DNA of 14,650 bases from an uncultured Muribaculaceae bacterium (GTDB lineage: Bacteria; Bacteroidota; Bacteroidia; Bacteroidales; Muribaculaceae). The notes below the pieces were generated by a model. The model was not told the DNA's origin, searched no databases, and saw only the letters and a program-made list of their open reading frames with translations. Below, one piece after another: positions 10,467 through 14,650 of this stretch. The DNA lies in the NCBI GenBank assembly GCA_934636465.1, contig CAKUAR010000033.1, forward strand, positions 1-14,650, read 5' to 3'. Position 1 is the stretch's first letter. Every line of letters starts with the position of its first letter. The translations under genes were made by a program, and so were the position numbers.

Positions 10467-10589
10467 AATATCTCTATATGTTTTTTGATTAAGTTGTGAT
10501 AAGGGAAGTCAACCAGAGGATTTCTGTCATGGCAAAAGGCCGCTTTTTGGCCAAACCTTCTATTCCTGCAGAATTGGAATAATATCTAA
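10467..10589 (-). other. Thi operon leader downstream of the TPP aptamer (expression platform)
   Basis: This 123-nt leader joins the aptamer to thiG. It can form a small ATTCC/GGAAT hairpin (10580-10562) and a GGCC/AAAAG-type imperfect hairpin (10552-10531), but neither is followed by a U-tract. No classic terminator or sequestered Shine-Dalgarno sequence is visible, so the control mechanism cannot be read directly. A 13-residue frame with no ribosome binding site (10530-10489) is probably chance. Confidence 0.5.
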
Positions 10590-10674
10590 TACAATCCCTA
10601 CGGCAGCATTACCTGCATCAGGTTATATGGGTATCATCTCAGCACAGCCCTCACAGGCAGGCACCCCTCACAAC
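10590..10674 (-). promoter_or_regulatory. TPP riboswitch (THI element)
   Basis: Read on the minus strand, the conserved blocks of the thiamine pyrophosphate aptamer appear in order: GAGGGGTGCC (10669-10660), GCTGAGATGATACCC, ACCTGATGCAGGTAATGC, and CGTAGGGA ending at 10595. CTGAGA and the ATACCC arm bind the pyrimidine, and the ACCTGAT/GGTAATGC arm binds the diphosphate. It lies in the leader of thiG and should reduce expression of the whole operon when TPP is plentiful. The closing P1 helix is weak and G-U rich as I read it, and a separate 5-bp hairpin (ACAAC/GUUGU) sits immediately 5' of the aptamer. Confidence 0.97.
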
Positions 10675-10704
10675 AATCGGTTGTTAATTGTCTTTTTGCA
10701 TCAG

Positions 10705-10736
10705 CAAATTTATAAATAATCAAGCTAAACGCCAAA
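10705..10736 (-). promoter_or_regulatory. Promoter of the thiamine operon
   Basis: On the minus strand TTTG (10736-10733), a 20-bp spacer and TAAATTTG (10712-10705) match the Bacteroidota promoter consensus, including its spacing. Transcription would start about 10698, leaving about 25 nt before the aptamer. The TTTG is part of the U-tract of the preceding gene's terminator. Confidence 0.8.
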
Positions 10737-10781
10737 CAAAAACAGACACACTTGCCCGATTATTGTCAGCAAGTGTGTCTG
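10733..10781 (-). terminator. Intrinsic terminator of the RibD-like reductase gene
   Basis: On the minus strand CAGACACACTTGC (10781-10769) and GCAAGTGTGTCTG (10755-10743) form a perfect 13-bp stem with a 13-nt loop, followed by TTTTTGTTTG (10742-10733). It lies 20 bp beyond the stop codon at 10801 and insulates the thiamine operon from read-through. Confidence 0.93.
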
Positions 10782-10800
10782 GTGCATTGAAAAGTGTAAT

Positions 10801-11472
10801 TCAAAGTTTATATTTTAGCCTCACTGATTCATCAGCCATTTGCTCCACAGCCATCAAGTGCAGCTTGTATGGTGTGGTGTGGCTTGCCTCAATGCCGTAG
10901 AAAACGGAAGCAAACCCCTCACGGCCGTCAATGGCAGCACCTATCACCACACTCACCTCGTCAAGCAGTCCGGCACGCAAAAAGCCGCCGTTGACATGGC
11001 CGCCGCCCACCACGCCTATGCGCTTGGAGCCAAACACATCGGCAAGGATTTCCACTGCTCTTGCCAGGTCTATTCCTCCCTTGCCAGTGGCAATATACGA
11101 CGTGCCGCGGCCTCGCAGATAGTCAAGATATTCTTTAGGGGCGTCCTCGCTCACCAGGCACACCCTGCTTGGCGTGTCACTATCTGGCCAACGCAGAGTG
11201 CCATGAGTGTCAGCAACAACCTCCCAGCCAGTGCCGTCGCAAGCCTTAAACACATCTTCCTTGCCAACAGGAGTCTTATCCTCTGCCACAAACGGCTGCT
11301 TTTCGGCATAGTGCTTCAGTGCTGTCACCTTGCCCTCCACCGTAGTGTCAACATTAAGTGCAGCCAGAGCTTTATAGTAGCCGTCGCCGCCTATTTGTTC
11401 TGTCATGTCGCAATCAATGCGGCCGTCAACCGATGCCATCATGTGGCACACCACAAACGCTTTCTTTTTCAT
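10801..11472 (-). CDS. RibD C-terminal domain/dihydrofolate reductase-like protein
   Basis: A 223-residue cytoplasmic protein of the RibD_C/DHFR-like fold, which covers the NADPH-dependent pyrimidine reductase of riboflavin synthesis and many stand-alone reductases of unknown substrate. FVVCHMMASVDGRID (6-20) matches the N-terminal strand and substrate loop. RIGVVGGGHVNGGFLRAGLLDEV (151-173) contains the Gly-rich NADPH-binding segment and the LLDE helix start. No deaminase domain is fused and no rib gene is near, so a riboflavin role cannot be claimed. It is not part of the thiamine operon, since it has its own promoter-like box and a strong terminator. The start at 11472 has no strong Shine-Dalgarno sequence but gives a complete first strand. 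Confidence 0.85.
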   Translation of the reverse strand: MKKKAFVVCHMMASVDGRIDCDMTEQIGGDGYYKALAALNVDTTVEGKVTALKHYAEKQPFVAEDKTPVGKEDVFKACDGTGWEVVADTHGTLRWPDSDTPSRVCLVSEDAPKEYLDYLRGRGTSYIATGKGGIDLARAVEILADVFGSKRIGVVGGGHVNGGFLRAGLLDEVSVVIGAAIDGREGFASVFYGIEASHTTPYKLHLMAVEQMADESVRLKYKL

Positions 11473-11499
11473 TGTGCTATATTATTTTTTGTTTTGCTG

Positions 11500-11507
11500 C
11501 AAAGTTA
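11500..11507 (-). promoter_or_regulatory. -7 promoter element of the RibD-like gene
   Basis: On the minus strand TAACTTTG (followed by CA) matches the Bacteroidota TAnnTTTG box. It lies 27 bp upstream of the ATG at 11472, giving a leader of about 20 nt. No good TTTG -33 element is seen at the expected distance. Confidence 0.6.
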
Positions 11508-11672
11508 CGCCCCTGCACCACAATTTCATTTTTCTGCACAAGCCCAAATCTTACCCCTATTGCTTTTCTTTTTCACAAAATGCCCCTTGTGCCATCAGCT
11601 TCGTTTCATAACCTCTTAACCACAATCAATAATCAATCACACAGCAAGCAACACCGCTCATGTATTATACTG

Positions 11673-11710
11673 CATTTTAAGTTTTTGCTGTAATTCATTT
11701 TAAGTTTTTG
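11673..11710. repeat. Perfect 15-bp direct repeat upstream of the lipoprotein gene
   Basis: CATTTTAAGTTTTTG occurs at 11673-11687 and again at 11696-11710, a 23-bp step. A partial copy (ATTTTAAG) lies at 11738-11745, 41 bp further on. The set sits 43-115 bp upstream of the -7 box at 11788 and may be an activator or repressor site. The rest of 11508-11787 is AT-rich, with no gene that I can support. Confidence 0.7.
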
Positions 11711-11787
11711 TGATTGGCTGGACTTTTTTATAAGAAGATTTTAAGAAAGAACTCTTTTTCACTTACGGCATTTTCAAGCAAAAACAC

Positions 11788-11795
11788 TATCTTTG
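11788..11795 (+). promoter_or_regulatory. -7 promoter element of the lipoprotein gene
   Basis: TATCTTTG matches TAnnTTTG exactly and is followed by TA. Transcription would start near 11803, giving a leader of about 130 nt before the ATG at 11934. No TTTG at -33 is visible, which would fit a promoter that needs an activator. Confidence 0.55.
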
Positions 11796-11825
11796 TATTA
11801 GTTGAGTGCGTGTTTACTGCGCGCT

Positions 11826-11859
11826 AATGCAAGTAGCTTGCCTGCAAGCAATTTGCATT
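11826..11859 (+). other. Strong stem-loop in the 5' leader of the lipoprotein gene
   Basis: AATGCAAGT (11826-11834) pairs with ATTTGCATT (11851-11859), with one G-U. One A-A mismatch follows, then GCTTG/CAAGC and a CCTG tetraloop: 14 pairs in 34 nt. It is 74 nt before the ATG, and no U-tract follows (GAGAAGG instead), so it is not a terminator. Confidence 0.65.
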
Positions 11860-11933
11860 GAGAAGGTTAACCAGCCATCATCAACAAACGACAAATTCAA
11901 ACTAAAAACATAATAACAAAACGAGAAACAACA

Positions 11934-14060
11934 ATGAAATTAAAACACTTCACTGGGCTTTTCATTGCCCTTCTGACGGTTTTAGGCGTTTCGTGCTCAA
12001 GCGACAACAATGAGCCGTCGCCCACACCCACTCCGCCAGCACCTTCAACCCAAGCAGAGTATCTAACTTTCAGAGACGGGATTTATTGCCACGACGTGAC
12101 CCTCGCCTACGACAAGAAAACTGGCACTTCCACCATCACCACCACTGGCACCGACCCTTACATTCTCACTTCGATCCTCAAAAAAACACTGCCAGACGAC
12201 TCTTGCGTGCTATCTTTCAAATATAATGCTGCCGCAACCTCTGCTCCTGCCGAGCTGCAGATTTTCTTTGCGCAGCCCACATCAGAGGACCGCTCAGTGA
12301 AACTTTCCACTCCTTTCAATACTGACGGAAGCGGCTGGCAGAGCTTCGCACTCAACATAAAGAAATTACGCGAAAAGCTCAAATGGGGCAAGAAAGGCCA
12401 ATACATGCGCTTCGACTTCGGCTCTGAGTCAGGCAAGGTGATTCGTATTCGCGAGTTGTGCGTGCGCAAGATGACCGACAAGGAAAAAGCTGACTACGAG
12501 GCAAACGAAAACTTTGAAGCCTACAAGCAAAACATGGCCACACACCTCAACGCCTATCTCAACAACAGCTACGCCTCTAAGGTGACCGATGTGGAAGTTT
12601 CTGCGTCAAAGGTAACCATCAAGGGTCAATGCGCCGGCTCCGGCAAGTTTGCCCTCGTTGACGTGGCACCCTGGGAAGAAGTGACTGAAACAGCCACATT
12701 CCCGTCGCGCATCGACATCACAAACAACACGTTCACCATCACAGCCGACCGTAACGTGACACGCGACGGCATAACCTACGACCGCGCATTCTCTAAATGG
12801 GCAATCGTTAAGGTTGACGGCGGAAAAGACGTGCTCGACAGCCACGCTCGCTATGCCGACAACATTGCTGCTCTGCGCTCTGCCAGCAAAATGAAGCTGC
12901 AAAACAAAAAGGGTCTTGGCGGCCCGGGCAACTTCACCGACCTCGACGAAATGGGCATAAAGAGCATCACTTACAACATCCCTATCAACGCACTCCTGTC
13001 ATCTAACAGCAACGGTGGTAGCGCCTACAAATTCGGTGGTAAGACCTATTACATCAACAGCGCTTATCAAGCCTCTATCGACAAGGTTCTCACTTATTGC
13101 TACCAGCGCGGCATAGTGGTGGCAGCCATAATCCTCACTCCCACACAGTCTGAATTCAAAGACCCGGAGTGTACCGGTGGCTACTACTCAATGCCTAACA
13201 TGACCACAGCAGCCGCTGTCAACCTGTATGCAGCCGCACTCAACTATCTTGCCGACCGCTACTCACAAAACACCCACGGACGCATCAACCACTGGATTAT
13301 GCACAACGAGGTGGATATGAACACCGACTGGACCAACATGGGCACACAGCCAGAGTTGCGCTACCTCGACCGCTATGTCAAATCAATGCGCCTAGCCTAC
13401 AACATCGTGCGCCAGTACGACCAAAATGCTTCTATCCTCGGCTCGTTCACTCACAGCTGGACCAACGACGACTTCCTCAAAGGCTACTCAACCAAGACCA
13501 TGATTGAGCAAATCGTGCAATACTCCAACGCCGAGGGCGACTTCCGCTGGGGCGTGGCAGCTCACCCCTATCCACAAGACCTCTCAAAACCGGAGTTCTG
13601 GAAAAACGACACCAAGTCAACTTACAGCCGCAACACCGACTTTGTAACATTCAAGAACCTTGAGGTTATCAACGACTGGATTCTCAACAAGCAGCACTAT
13701 TACAAGGGCACCACAAAGCGCATCTTGTTCTTGAGTGAGAACGGCACCAACACACCAGGCTACTCTCCGCAATATCTGCAGCAGCAAGCTGCCGGAGCAG
13801 CATGGGCTTGGAAGAAAGTCAACGCCCTGGCAGGCATCGATGCCATTCAGTGGCACAACTACCAAGACAACCGCGCCGAGTTTGGCCTGCGCATAGGTTT
13901 GCGCAAGTATCCCGACGACGCCGATGACCCAGGCGGCCGCAAACTGTCGTGGTTCGTTTGGCAAGCAGCCGGCACCGCCAACGAGGACGAGGTGTTTAAG
14001 CCATATTTGAGCACAATAGGCATCACTGCCTGGAAAGACATATTCGGCGGCGTGTATTAA
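11934..14060 (+). CDS. Surface lipoprotein, putative clan-A-like glycoside hydrolase (DUF5722-like)
   Basis: A 708-residue lipoprotein. Residues 1-20 are a signal peptide, with the lipobox LGVSC at 17-21. Cys21 is followed by SSDNNEP, resembling the Bacteroidota signal for export to the cell surface, and then a Pro/Thr-rich linker (28-39). Residues about 40-180 look like a beta-sandwich, perhaps carbohydrate-binding. Residues about 220-310 may be another small beta domain. From about 320 to 708 I see a TIM-barrel-like domain: WIMHNEVD (454-461) has the Asn-Glu pair typical of the acid/base in clan GH-A, and LFLSENG (598-604) has a Glu that could be the nucleophile, 143 residues later. AAHPYP (542-547) and IQWHNY (638-643) may line the active site. 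The fold resembles DUF5722 proteins, recalled from memory. The substrate is unknown, and no SusC/SusD pair is adjacent. It is monocistronic, with its own promoter and terminator. Confidence 0.8.
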   Translation: MKLKHFTGLFIALLTVLGVSCSSDNNEPSPTPTPPAPSTQAEYLTFRDGIYCHDVTLAYDKKTGTSTITTTGTDPYILTSILKKTLPDDSCVLSFKYNAAATSAPAELQIFFAQPTSEDRSVKLSTPFNTDGSGWQSFALNIKKLREKLKWGKKGQYMRFDFGSESGKVIRIRELCVRKMTDKEKADYEANENFEAYKQNMATHLNAYLNNSYASKVTDVEVSASKVTIKGQCAGSGKFALVDVAPWEEVTETATFPSRIDITNNTFTITADRNVTRDGITYDRAFSKWAIVKVDGGKDVLDSHARYADNIAALRSASKMKLQNKKGLGGPGNFTDLDEMGIKSITYNIPINALLSSNSNGGSAYKFGGKTYYINSAYQASIDKVLTYCYQRGIVVAAIILTPTQSEFKDPECTGGYYSMPNMTTAAAVNLYAAALNYLADRYSQNTHGRINHWIMHNEVDMNTDWTNMGTQPELRYLDRYVKSMRLAYNIVRQYDQNASILGSFTHSWTNDDFLKGYSTKTMIEQIVQYSNAEGDFRWGVAAHPYPQDLSKPEFWKNDTKSTYSRNTDFVTFKNLEVINDWILNKQHYYKGTTKRILFLSENGTNTPGYSPQYLQQQAAGAAWAWKKVNALAGIDAIQWHNYQDNRAEFGLRIGLRKYPDDADDPGGRKLSWFVWQAAGTANEDEVFKPYLSTIGITAWKDIFGGVY

Positions 14061-14086
14061 TCACACGGCGATTAACCCCACTAACA

Positions 14087-14130
14087 CACAGGGTGCTGCG
14101 AAAAACAAATCGCCGCACCCTGTGCTTTTT
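14087..14130 (+). terminator. Intrinsic terminator of the lipoprotein gene
   Basis: CACAGGGTGC (14087-14096) and GCACCCTGTG (14115-14124) form a perfect 10-bp stem. Three further pairs (GCG/CGC) are possible inside the loop. CTTTTT follows at 14125-14130. It starts 26 bp after the stop codon. Confidence 0.92.
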
Positions 14131-14143
14131 CAACTGCATCTCA

Positions 14144-14374
14144 CGTCCTAATCAAGTGCCCGCAAAAGCCATAGCCCTTACTTCCGGTTGATTTTCCGTA
14201 TCACCCTACAGGGTGCGTTGATGTGTTTATCTGAACGCCCGGAGCTATCAGCACATTGTTGCCAACGGTGATTTTATTGCAGTCTATCAGCATGCAGCGT
14301 ATGTTTATCGACACGTTATTGCCAATATTGTAAAGGGATGTATTGATATGAAAGCAAATACCAATTAAGTGAAA
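14144..14374 (-). pseudogene. Decayed sugar/maltose O-acetyltransferase remnant (left-handed beta-helix)
   Basis: On the minus strand, 14353-14201 encodes hexapeptide-repeat sequence typical of the maltose/galactoside acetyltransferase family: YNIGNNVSINIRCMLID, then NKITVGNNVLIAPGVQI, then NTSTHP, where the family usually has TATHP. A stop follows two codons later. The same frame then resumes with YGKSTGSKGYGFCGHLI (14200-14150), which recalls the family's YGKPI...WIGGHAII block after a deletion and frame damage. The N-terminal third of the family and the true start are absent. Upstream of about 14374 the frame contains unrelated AT-rich sequence that runs antisense to the integrase. The gene is therefore broken at both ends and inactive. 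The missing N-terminus lies on the side of the integrase, so insertion of an element could have truncated it. Confidence 0.6.
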
Positions 14375-14423
14375 TACAACAGGCTGTGTATCAGTGGTTT
14401 TTGCTATTATTGTGGTTCTATCG

Positions 14424-14479
14424 TTGTTTCTTGTCTCTTCACTTGATTGTTCCTTGTTTGCGTATATTTTGTTTCTTGT
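14424..14479. repeat. Three 11-bp direct repeats next to the integrase (candidate arm sites)
   Basis: TTGTTTCTTGT at 14424-14434 and 14469-14479 is identical, and TTGTTCCTTGT at 14447-14457 differs by one base. The steps are 23 and 22 bp, about two helical turns. A partial copy (TTGTTTCT) is at 14480-14487. The group lies 28-83 bp upstream of the integrase promoter box, as expected for arm-type integrase sites, which is inference. The rest of 14375-14506 is AT-rich with no supported gene. Confidence 0.65.
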
Positions 14480-14506
14480 TTGTTTCTCATTTTCGGGGAT
14501 TTTTAG

Positions 14507-14514
14507 TACCTTTG
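14507..14514 (+). promoter_or_regulatory. -7 promoter element of the integrase gene
   Basis: TACCTTTG followed by CA matches the Bacteroidota TAnnTTTG box and lies 29 bp before the ATG at 14544. A TTTG at 14479-14482 is 24 bp upstream, slightly too far to be an ideal -33 element. Confidence 0.65.
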
Positions 14515-14543
14515 CAATACAAAACCAATAAGGAGAAACGGCT

Positions 14544-14650
14544 ATGGCAAGAAACAAGAAAACATCAAAGCTTAAAGAGCCAATCCGTCTTAGGATGAAA
14601 GACCTGAGCAACGGAAATAAGAGCCTGTATCTGGACATATACAGAGATGG
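14544..14650 (+). CDS. Tyrosine site-specific integrase, N-terminal part (cut by window end)
   Basis: Only the first 35 codons are present: MARNKKTSKLKEPIRLRMKD, then LSNGNKSLYLDIYRDG. This basic start followed by a short beta-strand pattern (IRLRMK, KSLYLDIYRDG) matches the arm-type DNA-binding domain of Bacteroidota tyrosine recombinases carried by conjugative or mobilisable elements. The catalytic domain would lie beyond the window. AAGGAG at 14530-14535 sits 8 nt before the ATG at 14544, and a TAnnTTTG promoter box and 11-bp direct repeats lie upstream, so the start is well supported. It probably marks one end of an integrated element extending to the right. The identity rests on remembered family sequences and the context. 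Confidence 0.8.
   Translation, partial: MARNKKTSKLKEPIRLRMKDLSNGNKSLYLDIYRD

Noticed and set aside
10489..10530. A 13-residue leader peptide between the riboswitch and thiG
   Set aside because: It has no Shine-Dalgarno sequence, no codon bias hinting at attenuation, and there is no terminator to control. Probably chance.
14088..14216. ACAGGGTGC shared by the lipoprotein terminator (14088-14096) and the pseudogene end (14208-14216)
   Set aside because: Only 9 bp are shared, and the second copy is explained by the HisPro codons of the acetyltransferase remnant. Too short to claim a duplication or attachment site.
14375..14638. The N-terminal part of the 145-codon minus-strand frame as a real gene
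   Set aside because: It runs antisense to the integrase start and through the repeat/promoter region. Only the part below about 14374 resembles a protein family.

Overview
The window looks like chromosomal DNA from a Bacteroidota anaerobe, most likely Bacteroidales. Several promoter-like sites fit the Bacteroidota form (TAnnTTTG, sometimes with an upstream TTTG). Most genes lack a strong Shine-Dalgarno sequence. The lipoprotein carries a Ser/Asp-rich stretch after its lipid-anchored Cys, and thiamine synthesis uses the oxygen-sensitive enzyme ThiH rather than ThiO. No rRNA, tRNA or CRISPR array was seen.

Layout. 1-1557: a RecD-like superfamily 1 helicase on the + strand, behind a promoter so close to the ATG that its message may be nearly leaderless. 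1598-2386 (-): an unrecognised four-helix membrane protein whose acidic tail repeats a YxAYMP motif. 2527-3780 (-): an AAA_14/DUF4143 ATPase. Just upstream of it are three copies of a 13-bp motif at exactly 32-bp spacing. 3884-3925 (-): a terminator that ends the thiamine operon.

3991-10736 (-) is a complete-looking, tightly packed thiamine operon, read thiG-thiS-thiH-thiDE-thiC-thiE/tenI-like-thiF. It has a well-formed promoter (10705-10736) and a TPP riboswitch (about 10590-10674), and its genes overlap by 1-4 nt or sit a few nt apart. ThiC makes the pyrimidine. ThiF, ThiS, ThiH and ThiG make the thiazole from a sulfur-carrying ThiS, tyrosine-derived dehydroglycine and a pentose phosphate. 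The ThiD half of the fusion phosphorylates the pyrimidine and the ThiE half joins the two rings. A second, divergent ThiE/TenI-like protein may be a thiazole tautomerase. The U-tract of the preceding gene's terminator overlaps the operon's -33 element.

10801-11472 (-): a RibD_C/DHFR-like reductase with its own promoter and a strong terminator. 11473-11933: a regulatory region with a perfect 15-bp direct repeat, a promoter -7 box and a long 5'-UTR stem-loop, all upstream of a 708-residue surface lipoprotein (11934-14060). That protein looks like a clan-A-type glycoside hydrolase (DUF5722-like) and is followed by a clear terminator.

14144-14650 is the edge of a probable mobile element. It holds a decayed sugar O-acetyltransferase remnant on the - strand, three 11-bp direct repeats at 22-23 bp spacing that look like integrase arm sites, a promoter, and the first 35 codons of a tyrosine integrase running off the window. 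The least explained signals are the 32-bp-phased repeats before the ATPase, the integrase-proximal repeats, the leader of the lipoprotein gene, and the case where the Gly-Gly codons of thiS also serve as the ribosome binding site of thiH.
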